Shown: positions 35,976 through 44,329 of the stretch, piece after piece
Numbering within the stretch: the stretch's first letter is position 1
How the letters are laid out: every line of letters starts with the position of its first letter
From: Bacillota bacterium
Lineage (GTDB): Bacteria; Bacillota; Clostridia; Caldicoprobacterales; DTU083
NCBI GenBank assembly: GCA_029777885.1
Contig: JAKORJ010000067.1
Coordinates: 1-44,329 of the forward strand
Direction of reading: 5' to 3'
DNA length: 44,329 bases
Position numbers and translations under genes: made by a program
Notes under the pieces: model-generated
Told to the model about the DNA's origin: nothing
The model's database searches: none
What the model saw: only the letters and a program-made list of their open reading frames with translations

Positions 35976-38426
35976 GTGCCTGAATCTAGGCGAGCTTCCC
36001 GAATGGAAAACAGGAGGAAAAAGGATAAAAAAAGGACCTTCTGGTCCGTTATCAAAAAAATAATGGCAGTATTCCTCATTCTCGGAGCAGTCGCTGGGAT
36101 CGCAGCCGGGATCTACCTCTACTCTATCCTGGGCACGCTCGAGGAATTCGACCCCGAATCACTGGATGACTACCAGTTGACCACCTTTGTATACGACAGC
36201 GAGGACAAGCTCATCTCATCCATACACGGCATAGAAAACAGGATCCAGATACCTTTGAGCGATATACCCGTCCATGTGCAGGAAGCCTTTATCTCCGCGG
36301 AAGACAGGCGGTTCAGGTCCCACCCTGGCTTTGATATTAACAGGATCTTCGGTTCCTTGCTCCAGAATATAAAGGCCAGGGGCATCGTTGCAGGCGGGGG
36401 CACCATAACCCAGCAGGTCATCAGGAACACCGTACTCACGCAGGAAAAGACCATAGACCGCAAGGTCAAGGAGATATTCCTGGCCTGGCAGCTTGAGAGA
36501 AAGTACTCCAAGGATCAGATCCTCGAGATGTATTTGAATGTCATATACTTCGCAGAAGGTGCTTATGGTATAGAAGCCGCGTCAAGAACTTATTTCGGTA
36601 AATCGGCTTCCGAGCTGACCGTGGCTGAAGGAGCGCTGCTGGCGGGCATCATAAAAAACCCACACAAGAACTCACCTTTTGTAAACATGGAGCGGGCCTT
36701 GCAGCGAAAGGACCTGGTAATCAACCTGATGGTCAGGTACGGAAAGCTGACTCCCGAGGAAGGAGAGGCGGCTAAAAATGAAAAGCTCGAGTTTGCAGAG
36801 GATACAAAGCCCAAGTATGAACACGGTTACTTTATGGATATGGTGATGTCAGAGGCCGCTTCCTTGCTGAAAGTCAGCCAGGAGCAGCTATACACGGGAG
36901 GTTACCGGATCTATACGACCCTGGATAAGTCCCTCCAGGAGCAAGTCGAAGCCCTGTATGCGGATGACAGCCTGTTTCCGAAGAGCCCGGCTTCCGGAGA
37001 GACATGCGAATCTGCCCTTGTGGTACTGGAAACCTCTACAGGCGAGGTGCGGGCCATCCTCGGAGGCAGGAAGTATCCGGAGGGTCAGCGGAAGGTCTTG
37101 AACAGGGCCCTGGAAAAGCGGCAGCCGGGTTCTGCCATCAAGCCCCTGGTCGTCTATGCGCCGGCTATTGAGCTGAACCGGTATACACCGGCCACCCTGG
37201 TAGAAGACGCTCCGGTCGCCTTTGGCGATTACTCCCCTAAGAACGCAGACAACAATTTTGACGGCTTCGTGACGGTAAGGACTGCTTTGGCGGATTCAAT
37301 AAACATACCGGCGGTAAAGATACTCCATGATATCGGCGTCAATCTTGGCATAAGCTTTGGGGAGCAGATGGGCCTGGAATTTGACCCGAATGACAGGAAC
37401 AGCCTGACCGTGGCGCTGGGAGGACTGGTCCGGGGCATAAGCCCCATCGACCTTGCCAGAGCGTACACGGTGCTCGGAGACAGGGGGGCATATAAGGATT
37501 ATACTACGATAAGACGCATAACCGATTCATATGGGAGGGTCCTGTATGAACACCGCCCGCAGAAAAAGCAGGTCCTGACAGAGGAGACAGCATTCCTGGT
37601 AAGCAGCATACTGCAATCGGCCGCCGGTCCAGGCGGGACTGCCTGGAGGCTGAGCGGCCTGAAGGTAGCCGCCAAGACCGGAACGGTCCAGTTGCCTGAA
37701 ACTCCTGAATTTGAAAGGATCAGCGGTATCAACGATGCCTGGATCGCTGCCTACAATCCTGATTATACGCTGGCCATCTGGATGGGCTTTGACCGGACCA
37801 CAACCCAGGATTACTTGCCACCGGGAGCCTATGGCGGCAGCATGCCGGCCCAGCTTGCAAAAAGGATCTTCGACTTTCTGTATGAAAAAGCTGAACCGCC
37901 GGATTTTGAACAGCCGATGGGGGTGGTCCAGATCGAGCTGGACAGGAAAGCCCTTGAAGAAGAGCACAGGGTAGTGCTGGCCTCACCAATGACCCCCAAA
38001 GAATTTGTACTAAAGGAATACTTCAGAAAGAATACGGTGCCTACGGAGCAGTCCGAATACTGGGTGATCCCCGGGCCACCGTACAATTTCAACGTGGTGC
38101 TGAACGATGATGAATTCCCCGTTATAACCTTTACACCGGCGAATACCTTTGCCGCTTACAACGTGATGCGAATCGAAGAGGATGGAGGGGTGCCCATACT
38201 GGTCCGGCAGGTAGCCACCGGTACCCTTGACCCCGTCGAAATCATCGATTACCAGGTGACCAGGGGAAAGACATATGGCTATTACATAGTGCCGATACAC
38301 ACGGAAATGAAACAGAACGGCAGGCCTGCCGAAGGCACCCCGACTGAGACTATCGAAGTCAAAATACCTGACCGGGCTGATTTCGGCGATATATGGGACT
38401 GGTTCTTCAACAGGAGGGACGACTAG
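35976..38426 (+). CDS. Second class A penicillin-binding protein (PBP1A family)
   Basis: A bifunctional peptidoglycan synthase of 816 residues. A Lys/Arg-rich tail and a transmembrane helix (about 30-52) precede GT51 with catalytic Glu in ISAEDRRF (about 109) and GGGTITQQ. The transpeptidase motifs are SAIK, SIN and KTGT. The C-terminal 150 residues look like an Fn3-type beta domain and lack the cysteine repeats of the other PBP here. I prefer the GTG at 35976, five bases after an AAGAAGGTGA Shine-Dalgarno; a GTG at 35967 or ATG at 36003 are alternatives. Confidence 0.94.
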   Translation: MPESRRASRMENRRKKDKKRTFWSVIKKIMAVFLILGAVAGIAAGIYLYSILGTLEEFDPESLDDYQLTTFVYDSEDKLISSIHGIENRIQIPLSDIPVHVQEAFISAEDRRFRSHPGFDINRIFGSLLQNIKARGIVAGGGTITQQVIRNTVLTQEKTIDRKVKEIFLAWQLERKYSKDQILEMYLNVIYFAEGAYGIEAASRTYFGKSASELTVAEGALLAGIIKNPHKNSPFVNMERALQRKDLVINLMVRYGKLTPEEGEAAKNEKLEFAEDTKPKYEHGYFMDMVMSEAASLLKVSQEQLYTGGYRIYTTLDKSLQEQVEALYADDSLFPKSPASGETCESALVVLETSTGEVRAILGGRKYPEGQRKVLNRALEKRQPGSAIKPLVVYAPAIELNRYTPATLVEDAPVAFGDYSPKNADNNFDGFVTVRTALADSINIPAVKILHDIGVNLGISFGEQMGLEFDPNDRNSLTVALGGLVRGISPIDLARAYTVLGDRGAYKDYTTIRRITDSYGRVLYEHRPQKKQVLTEETAFLVSSILQSAAGPGGTAWRLSGLKVAAKTGTVQLPETPEFERISGINDAWIAAYNPDYTLAIWMGFDRTTTQDYLPPGAYGGSMPAQLAKRIFDFLYEKAEPPDFEQPMGVVQIELDRKALEEEHRVVLASPMTPKEFVLKEYFRKNTVPTEQSEYWVIPGPPYNFNVVLNDDEFPVITFTPANTFAAYNVMRIEEDGGVPILVRQVATGTLDPVEIIDYQVTRGKTYGYYIVPIHTEMKQNGRPAEGTPTETIEVKIPDRADFGDIWDWFFNRRDD

Positions 38427-39136
38427 GTATTTAGTTCACCATTTTGCTCCTGCTCAAGAGCCCGGAGCCTTTCCTCAATCTGGTCGCGGCTCACTGTGCT
38501 CAGGGCAGAAATGTTGCGGTCGCCAGCCTTCCTTAAGAACTCAAGGGCTTTTGCCTTGTCGCCCCTGTCCTGGTATATGCAGCCCAAATGATACAGGGTA
38601 GACAGCTGGTCAGGGTTCTCCTCGTAGGCCCTACTGAAATACATGAGCGCCTGATCGATGTCGCCCTTCAGGTAGTATACCTGGCCAAGGTTATCCAGTA
38701 TTTCTTCATCGGTATCGTCATAATCCAGGGCTTCCAGGTTGAACTCCAGGGCCTTGTCCAGGTCCCCGGCTTCTATGAGGAGATATCCCAAAATGCTGTA
38801 AGTCCTTGAATTTCTCAGCTTGTTATGGACTTCGGTGAGCATCTCCAGGGCTGTATCCAGGTCGCCTAGCTTCCAGTAAGCGAGGGCCTGGTTTATTTTT
38901 GCCCTGTATTTCACAGGCTCGCTGTGCGGGTAATCTACTATCAGCCTGCCGAACACCTGCCGGGCTTGTTCAAACTCGCCTTTCCTGAGCAGCATCACTC
39001 CATAGGCCATCTGGCAGCTGGGAATGGACACTCCCTTTGCCATGGCCTTTTCATACAGCGCCAAGGCCCTGTCTGCCTTGCCCCTTATCTGGTTCAAATA
39101 ACCCAGCATACCATAGATGTTTCCTATCAAACCCAT
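38423..39136 (-). CDS. Tetratricopeptide repeat protein
   Basis: A 237-residue protein made of about six TPR units (for example ALALYEKAMAKG, ALEFNLEALDYDD, DQALMYFSRAYEENPD, KALEFLRKAG), with a short hydrophobic N-terminus (MGLIGNIYGMLGYLNQI). It probably works as a protein-interaction scaffold. The start overlaps mrfB by ten bases, and the stop overlaps the convergent PBP stop in a shared CTAG. Its partner is unknown, but its position makes it the third gene of the mrfA-mrfB unit. Confidence 0.85.
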   Translation of the reverse strand: MGLIGNIYGMLGYLNQIRGKADRALALYEKAMAKGVSIPSCQMAYGVMLLRKGEFEQARQVFGRLIVDYPHSEPVKYRAKINQALAYWKLGDLDTALEMLTEVHNKLRNSRTYSILGYLLIEAGDLDKALEFNLEALDYDDTDEEILDNLGQVYYLKGDIDQALMYFSRAYEENPDQLSTLYHLGCIYQDRGDKAKALEFLRKAGDRNISALSTVSRDQIEERLRALEQEQNGELNT

Positions 39137-40359
39137 GATCCTTCAACCCTTCCCTTTTTTCTCAGCAGCCTTGCCCTGCGGTGAAGCAGGTCTTCATAAA
39201 TATTTTCTGACGCTGCCGGGCGCTGCCTGTACACTATAGACAGAGCCTGCTCTGTAAGCTTTAGGGCACTGTCAATGTCCTTTTCCTTATGTTCAAAATG
39301 CTTTGCCATCTCTATCAGGGGCAGTACCATGATGCTGCCTTGGCTGCTCGCCATCTCCGCCCATATATCCATGGCAGCCCCAGACCCCTGGTGCCTTTTG
39401 ACCAGGAATGCCAGCTTCTTTTGAGCCTGGGTCCTTACACGACCTATATTAGTTCTGTCTATGCAAGCCCTGTAGCACCGGCAGGCTTCATCGACCCTCC
39501 CTGCGCGCTCAAGATCCTTTGCCACGCCCAAAAGCTCCACGTCATCACAAAAGACGGCAGGCTGTCTGAACATAGGCGCGACTCGGGCGAGTAAGGCAGC
39601 CATCGCAAGGATGTCCCATTCATTATGCTTAATGACGCGGACCATGTCACCGGTTTCCCCTGTTTCAAGGTATTTCAGGTAAATGCCTGGTATCAGCGAG
39701 CCCGGAATGTCATCGGGTCTTGAATGCCCCAGGATGTTTTCCTCCAGCGAAGCCAAAGAGCAGCTATCAAGCCTGTCTCCCCAAAGGCGCCGTGCAACGT
39801 GCAGGAGGTCCAGGTGGCGCCCTTCCCAGTTAAGCGGCCGCAGTCGGGAATATATGAGCCGGCTTTCCAGAAGGGGCCAGTCAAAAGCTTTGCCGTTGAA
39901 GGTGATCAGCATCCCGCAACCTTTAAGGTCTTCCAGGACCGCTGCCAGCACGGCATACTCCTCGTCAAAGTCCCTGGCAAGGTACTGCCTGATAACCAGC
40001 CCGCCGTCCTCTATATGCCCCAGGCCGATCAAAAATGCCATGGTACCGGTGCCCCCGGCCAGCCCGGTGGTCTCCGTATCTAAAAATACAACATCCTTTA
40101 TGTCTATATCTACATCCAGCCGGGCCCACCAGCTGCTGTCACTGAAATCCGCGCAGATGAGCGTTTTCAAGGGTATGATCCCAAAGCTGCTGTCAAGACC
40201 ATGCAGAGCGGTTTTTAATACATACCTACCTCCAGCCCCGTCCACGACCCTACCTCCGAAGTCTCCCCTGTCACGATCCCGAGGTTTTAGGTCGGCATAC
40301 TCATTTGAACGGGAGCTCGAAGAAATGGCTCTTAGCTTTGCCTTCAGGTTGGTTATCAA
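39127..40359 (-). CDS. mrfB: Exonuclease MrfB/YprB, RNase H-like with TPR-like C-terminus
   Basis: A 410-residue homologue of B. subtilis YprB (MrfB), a DEDDh-type 3'-5' exonuclease for mitomycin-type damage repair. Motif I VFLDTETTG gives D94 and E96. TFNGKAFDWPLLESR (near 160) and HNEWDILAM (near 248) carry the remaining acidic and histidine residues. The C-terminal 140 residues form helical TPR-like repeats. The start is TTG with GGGAGG eight bases upstream, lying 59 bases inside the end of mrfA. Confidence 0.88.
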   Translation of the reverse strand: MITNLKAKLRAISSSSRSNEYADLKPRDRDRGDFGGRVVDGAGGRYVLKTALHGLDSSFGIIPLKTLICADFSDSSWWARLDVDIDIKDVVFLDTETTGLAGGTGTMAFLIGLGHIEDGGLVIRQYLARDFDEEYAVLAAVLEDLKGCGMLITFNGKAFDWPLLESRLIYSRLRPLNWEGRHLDLLHVARRLWGDRLDSCSLASLEENILGHSRPDDIPGSLIPGIYLKYLETGETGDMVRVIKHNEWDILAMAALLARVAPMFRQPAVFCDDVELLGVAKDLERAGRVDEACRCYRACIDRTNIGRVRTQAQKKLAFLVKRHQGSGAAMDIWAEMASSQGSIMVLPLIEMAKHFEHKEKDIDSALKLTEQALSIVYRQRPAASENIYEDLLHRRARLLRKKGRVEGSWV

Positions 40360-42616
40360 GGATTATTCCTCCCAATATCCTTAATGCAAGGGCCTTGCCC
40401 TGATCCGTGACCTCCGCGGCCGGGCCTACGCATCCGGGGCAGCCGGTATCGCAGCCGCACTGGGATATGACCTCATAGGCCTTTTCAAAAAGATCGGTAT
40501 GTATCTCGTAGAGCTTCTCGCTGAAGCCCACCCCACCCGGGCAGCTGTCATAGATAAATATCGTGGGCTTTTGGGTGAACGGCGACTTGACATGATATAC
40601 AACATTGATATCCTTAGGGTCGCACATCAGGTAGAGTGGCGCGATCTGCCCCAGCACGTTGGTTACCCCCATGAGGGCGTTTTGAAGCTCATCCTGGCTT
40701 TGTAAGCCAGCCGGATGGTCCTCCAGGGTCGCCCAGTAGGCGGTAGTATGGAGCTCCAGCTCAGGCAGCCTGACAGGGCCCCAGCCAAGGTTCTCGTGGG
40801 TATCGAACTTGATTTTTTTGAACATCGTGACAAGGGCGGTCACCATTACCTCGCCCCAGCTCCTGCCGATCCGGTCCCCCTCCTCGGTCTTGAATACATC
40901 AAGCACCTTCAGGTTGACTGCCAGGCTCGCGTCGGTGTAATAGTCCACATCCACCTTGCGCACATAGGCCTTTTTCTCCTCGAAGTCCAGCTTTTCGACC
41001 TGGTACTGGATCCCCTCGTGTATATAAATGGCTTCTTCGTGCAAGAACATGGGAGCGCTGAACCTGTCGATCTGGCCTATGACCCTGTGATGGGGCGTTG
41101 ATATATCTATGATGACGAAGTTTTCGTCGGCAGCGCTCCTCAGGCTGACCGCGTCGGCCGGGAAGCTGTCCGCCGTCCAGTACCACCTGCCTCCGACATG
41201 ACGGAGTATTTTCTCCTCCTCAAGGTACTCCAAAACCTGGTCCAGGGTGTCCACCCCAAAGGTCTCCCCGTCCTCAAAGGGGAGCTCAAAGGAAGCACAC
41301 TTTATATGAGACATCAGGATATACAGATTGTTGGGATTAATAAGGCCCAGCTCCGGGCTGGCTTTAAAGAAGTATTCCGGATGCTGGATGATAAACTGGT
41401 CCAGTGGAGAACTCCGGGCAACCATTAGGGCGACGGACGACTCGCTCCGCCTGCCCGCCCTGCCAGCCTGCTGCCAGGCGGATGCGATAGTGCCTGGATA
41501 GCCGCACATGATGCATACCTGCAAGCGCCCTATATCGATGCCTAGCTCCAGGGCATTGGTGCTCACAACGCCCAGTATGCTCCCGTCTCTCAGCCCGCGC
41601 TCTATATCCCGCCGCTCATTTGGCAGGTAGCCGCCGCGATAGCCCCTGATGGTCTCCTGCCGCCCCGGGCGGGCTTGCATGAGCTCCTTCAGGTAGGTCA
41701 GCAGGACCTCTACAAGGAGCCGGCTCCTGGCAAATACGATAGTCTGGATGCCATTTTTCAAAAAGATAGAGGCAAGCCTGCGCGTTTCCAGTATCGAGCT
41801 TTTCCGGATACCAAGCTGCTTGTTGACGACCGGGGGATTGTAAAAGATCATATGCTTTTGGCCTGACGGAGCGCCGTTCTGATCGATCAGAACCATTTCC
41901 CTTCCTGTTATGCGCTCTGCAAGCTCCTTCGGATTGGCAATGGTCGCCGAGCAGCAGATGAACCTGGGGTTAGACCCGTAAAACCGGCATATGCGCTTTA
42001 AGCGCCTTATGACATTGGCGAAATGGCTGCCGAAGACCCCCCTGTAAGAGTGGATCTCATCGATGACCACATATTTCAGGTTTTCAAAAAGCTTTACCCA
42101 CTTGGTGTGATGGGGCAGTATACCCGAATGGAGCATATCCGGGTTGGTAACTACTATATGCCCGGCCTGGCGTATGGCCTTTCGGGCGCTGACCGGCGTA
42201 TCGCCGTCATATGTATAGGTTTTGATGGGATGATCAAGCTGGGTCAGGATCTCATGGAGCTCACTGACCTGGTCCTGCGACAGGGCCTTGGTCGGGAACA
42301 AATACAAGGCCCTCGCGTCATCGTTTTCAAGGATCGCATTTATCACAGGTATGTTGTAGCACAGGGTCTTGCCGGAGGCCGTGGGCGTAACAACGACCAC
42401 ATCTTTTCCCTGCTCGACTTGCTCAATGGCCTCAGACTGATGGGAGTACAGGCGACTAATGCCCTTCTTGCCGAGCACTTCGATAAGCTCCTGCCGGATT
42501 CCCGGGGGAAAGGGCCCATACATTGCCCCCCGGCCCCCTATGACCTCCCAGTGGGTGACATTGTCCATGATATCCCGGTTGGATTTGATTTGCTCTATTA
42601 GCTGATAAATGTTCAT
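40301..42616 (-). CDS. mrfA: DEAD/DEAH-box helicase MrfA/YprA
   Basis: A 771-residue superfamily 2 DNA helicase with a C-terminal MrfA (DUF1998) zinc-binding domain. TPTASGKT is at 77-84, DEIH at 186-189, CCSATIANP near 225, and QQAGRAGRR near 380. The cysteines near the end (SCPGGVG, CGCDTGCPGC) fit the four-Cys site. In B. subtilis MrfA works with MrfB to remove mitomycin C lesions independently of UvrABC. ATG at 42616 with GAGGAG upstream. Confidence 0.93.
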   Translation of the reverse strand: MNIYQLIEQIKSNRDIMDNVTHWEVIGGRGAMYGPFPPGIRQELIEVLGKKGISRLYSHQSEAIEQVEQGKDVVVVTPTASGKTLCYNIPVINAILENDDARALYLFPTKALSQDQVSELHEILTQLDHPIKTYTYDGDTPVSARKAIRQAGHIVVTNPDMLHSGILPHHTKWVKLFENLKYVVIDEIHSYRGVFGSHFANVIRRLKRICRFYGSNPRFICCSATIANPKELAERITGREMVLIDQNGAPSGQKHMIFYNPPVVNKQLGIRKSSILETRRLASIFLKNGIQTIVFARSRLLVEVLLTYLKELMQARPGRQETIRGYRGGYLPNERRDIERGLRDGSILGVVSTNALELGIDIGRLQVCIMCGYPGTIASAWQQAGRAGRRSESSVALMVARSSPLDQFIIQHPEYFFKASPELGLINPNNLYILMSHIKCASFELPFEDGETFGVDTLDQVLEYLEEEKILRHVGGRWYWTADSFPADAVSLRSAADENFVIIDISTPHHRVIGQIDRFSAPMFLHEEAIYIHEGIQYQVEKLDFEEKKAYVRKVDVDYYTDASLAVNLKVLDVFKTEEGDRIGRSWGEVMVTALVTMFKKIKFDTHENLGWGPVRLPELELHTTAYWATLEDHPAGLQSQDELQNALMGVTNVLGQIAPLYLMCDPKDINVVYHVKSPFTQKPTIFIYDSCPGGVGFSEKLYEIHTDLFEKAYEVISQCGCDTGCPGCVGPAAEVTDQGKALALRILGGIILDNQPEGKAKSHFFELPFK

Positions 42617-42669
42617 CTTTATGCTCCTCAAACACTGTTTTCCTTATCAGCGCCTGCTTTGCTGATTAA

Positions 42670-42698
42670 ATTATATATTCTTATGAGGCGAATGTCTA
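42670..42698 (-). promoter_or_regulatory. Sigma-A promoter of mrfA-mrfB-TPR
   Basis: TAGACA (42698-42693), a 17-base spacer and TATAAT (42675-42670): five and six of six consensus bases, 54 bases before the mrfA ATG. Confidence 0.75.
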
Positions 42699-42702
42699 TT
42701 CG
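42689..42702. promoter_or_regulatory. LexA-like dyad over the mrfA -35 box
   Basis: CGAATAGACATTCG on the minus strand is a perfect CGAAT-N4-ATTCG dyad enclosing the -35 hexamer. It differs from the Firmicute LexA operator CGAAC-N4-GTTCG by one symmetric change per half. Placement suits repression; binding is not shown by sequence. Confidence 0.5.
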
Positions 42703-42729
42703 ATTTTTGTGAGGAGCCTGGCATGTATC

Positions 42730-42768
42730 AAAAAAGACCCCCTGGCTTTCATACCAGGGAGTCTTTTT
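42730..42768. terminator. Bidirectional terminator after secF
   Basis: AAAAAGAC-CCCTGG pairs with CCAGGG-GTCTTTTT with one mismatch and an eight-base loop, and has T-tracts on both strands. Confidence 0.88.
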
Positions 42769-42798
42769 AATAGTGCAAATCATATAGTTTTGTTTCAG

Positions 42799-43716
42799 CT
42801 ATTTTCTTGCTGCTCTATGCTTTTTCCACATTACCCAGAGCGGGCCGGAGATGCATATGGTCGAATAGCAGCCGCTAATGGAGCCTATGGCCATGGGGAG
42901 CGCAAAGCCCTGTATCGATTCGATGCTGTTGGCGAAAGCCAGCACATAAACGACCGCAACGCTCAAGGTCACGCAGAGGTTAGTGTTGATCGACCGCATC
43001 ATAGATTGGGAGATCGACAGGTTGGTGACCCATTCAATGGGCTGCCTGGGGTGTTTCTTGAAGTTTTCCCTGATACGGTCATAGATAACGATCGTATCGT
43101 TTATCGAGTAACCGATTATCGTGAGGGCCACAGCTACAAAGGAATCGCCGATCGGTATACCGAAGATGACGCAAGTGAAAAAGACTACAAGAAGGTCATG
43201 GAACAGGGCCACAAGGGCCATGAGGCCGGCTGAAAGCCCGCCGATCCTCCTGAACCGGATCCAGACGTATACGACTACAAAGAAGGATGCCAGCAGGATG
43301 GCTATAATGCCGTTTCTCAGGAACCTGTGCCCGAAGAAGGGCTCTACCATTGAGGACTCGGAAAGCTTGAGATCTGCTTCGGGGAACTCCGCTTTCAATG
43401 CATCGTCCAGCTCGGACTGGACCTTGGCGTCAAGACCCTGGTTGCCGGCAATGTTAAGAACCAGGCGTTTTTCGTCTGTGGCCAGGTCGGAGGTTATCTG
43501 GGTGGTGACGACCCGGCCCGTGACCTCTTCGACTATATCAGTCGCCCTATCCTCATCTATCTCGCCAACATAATTGTATTTCAATATGGCACCGCCCTTG
43601 AACTGGATGTCAAGCTGCACTCCGTTGACAAATATCATAACAATGCCTACCAGGAACAGGGTCAATGAGATAGCAAAGTAAATCCAACGGTTTTCAAAGA
43701 ATCTAATTATTTTCAT
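42799..43716 (-). CDS. secF: Protein translocase subunit SecF
   Basis: A 305-residue six-helix membrane protein that uses the proton gradient with SecD to pull preproteins across the membrane. It has an N-terminal helix (about 12-32), a P1-like extracytoplasmic domain with DIQFKGGAILKY, then five clustered helices. The motifs GYSINDTIVIYDRIREN and SINTNLCVTLS are present. AAGGAGG precedes the ATG. It overlaps secD by 14 bases, and a terminator follows. Confidence 0.96.
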   Translation of the reverse strand: MKIIRFFENRWIYFAISLTLFLVGIVMIFVNGVQLDIQFKGGAILKYNYVGEIDEDRATDIVEEVTGRVVTTQITSDLATDEKRLVLNIAGNQGLDAKVQSELDDALKAEFPEADLKLSESSMVEPFFGHRFLRNGIIAILLASFFVVVYVWIRFRRIGGLSAGLMALVALFHDLLVVFFTCVIFGIPIGDSFVAVALTIIGYSINDTIVIYDRIRENFKKHPRQPIEWVTNLSISQSMMRSINTNLCVTLSVAVVYVLAFANSIESIQGFALPMAIGSISGCYSTICISGPLWVMWKKHRAARK

Positions 43717-44329
43717 TTACAATAACCCTCCTTGATAAGCATTTGTACAGGGCAGGCCTGCGCAGGAACTCAAATTGGCTCAATGAGCTTATCATCAGCC
43801 TGGAAGCGGTGACGCCTGCCAGGAAGTTGAAGAATATACCTGTCAAAAGCGTATACGCGAAGGACAGGAGTGAACCCGAGCCGAATATCATCAGGATCAC
43901 AGCTACTATCATAACGGTTATATTGCCGTCAAATACCGAAGAAAATGCGTTTTGGAAGCCTGATGATATGGCATAGCCCAGGCTTTTGCCGCTGCCTATC
44001 TCCTCGCTGATGCGCTCGGATATGATGACGTTGGCGTCAACGCCCATGCCGATGGACAGGATGACACCTGCAATACCGGTAAGCGTCAGGGTAATCTGCG
44101 GCACTGAGATCACAAGGATCTGGCCTGATACCTGGATCAGCAGGGCTATGCTGGCTACCAGGCCCGGCAGCCTGTAGTAGAAGATCAGGAAGGCGCAGAT
44201 GATCGCAAAGGCAATAACGCCTGCCAGCACCATTATGTCAAGCGCACCGCTGCCCAGCATGGGGCTGATGGTCGAATGGTTCTTGGTCACCATGGAAAAG
44301 GGCAGGGCACCGGCATTTATCTTGTCGGA
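43703..44329 (-). CDS. secD: Protein translocase subunit SecD (C-terminal part)
   Basis: The frame is open to the right edge and covers the last 208 residues of SecD. It starts within INAGALPFSM at the end of the P1 domain, followed by helices two to six. GIAGVILSIGMGVDANVIISERI carries the conserved Asp, and FDGNITVMI follows. The start and the large extracytoplasmic domain are outside the window. It is followed by secF with a 14-base overlap. Confidence 0.95.
   Translation of the reverse strand, partial: SDKINAGALPFSMVTKNHSTISPMLGSGALDIMVLAGVIAFAIICAFLIFYYRLPGLVASIALLIQVSGQILVISVPQITLTLTGIAGVILSIGMGVDANVIISERISEEIGSGKSLGYAISSGFQNAFSSVFDGNITVMIVAVILMIFGSGSLLSFAYTLLTGIFFNFLAGVTASRLMISSLSQFEFLRRPALYKCLSRRVIVNENN

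Overview
The window looks like a chromosomal segment from a spore-forming member of the class Clostridia (Firmicutes), roughly half G+C. The evidence is gene content: the SCIFF peptide and its radical-SAM maturase (scfA-scfB), a histidine T-box, HemZ, a spoIIA operon with spoVAA-spoVAB, YunB, the MrfA/MrfB repair pair, a c-di-GMP-I riboswitch, and strong AGGAGG-type ribosome binding sites. The species cannot be named from this sequence. Nearly every gene lies on the minus strand; the plus-strand genes are two class A penicillin-binding proteins and the tail of an IS3-family transposase at the left edge.

Layout from the left: end of an IS element (1-201); thioredoxin, an RseC-like membrane protein and TcdA; aspS and hisS behind a histidine T-box with a consensus sigma-A promoter; hemZ, dtd, relA, apt and recJ (translation and stringent response, nucleotide salvage, DNA repair). 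A 514-base gap (12653-13166) holds a perfect promoter, a c-di-GMP-I riboswitch, a decayed sortase fragment and a terminator. Next come scfB-scfA, a small membrane protein, yajC, tgt-queA (queuosine), ruvB-ruvA-ruvC (Holliday junction), proA-proB (proline), an amidase-domain protein, yebC and yunB. A class A PBP faces the other way and converges on a dodecin gene.

The sporulation block (27.9-31.05 kb) contains spoIIAA-spoIIAB-sigF behind a good sigma-H promoter. It also contains spoVAA-spoVAB, preceded by an unlisted 53-codon membrane ORF behind a sigma-G-like promoter. The sigF reading frame is interrupted by a single in-frame TAG in region 4, with the expected C-terminal residues continuing in frame beyond it. 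Further right are a small unknown gene, ribosomal protein L25/Ctc, an alpha-oxoamine synthase, a Tyr/Met-rich protein, FtsH, the second class A PBP, a TPR protein, mrfB and mrfA, secF, and secD running off the right edge.

The observations I rate highest are: (1) the amber-interrupted sigF; (2) an intact-looking c-di-GMP riboswitch and promoter now driving only a sortase remnant; (3) a LexA-like dyad around the -35 box of mrfA; (4) a leader hairpin that would sequester the L25 ribosome binding site; (5) the small membrane ORF translationally coupled to spoVAA.
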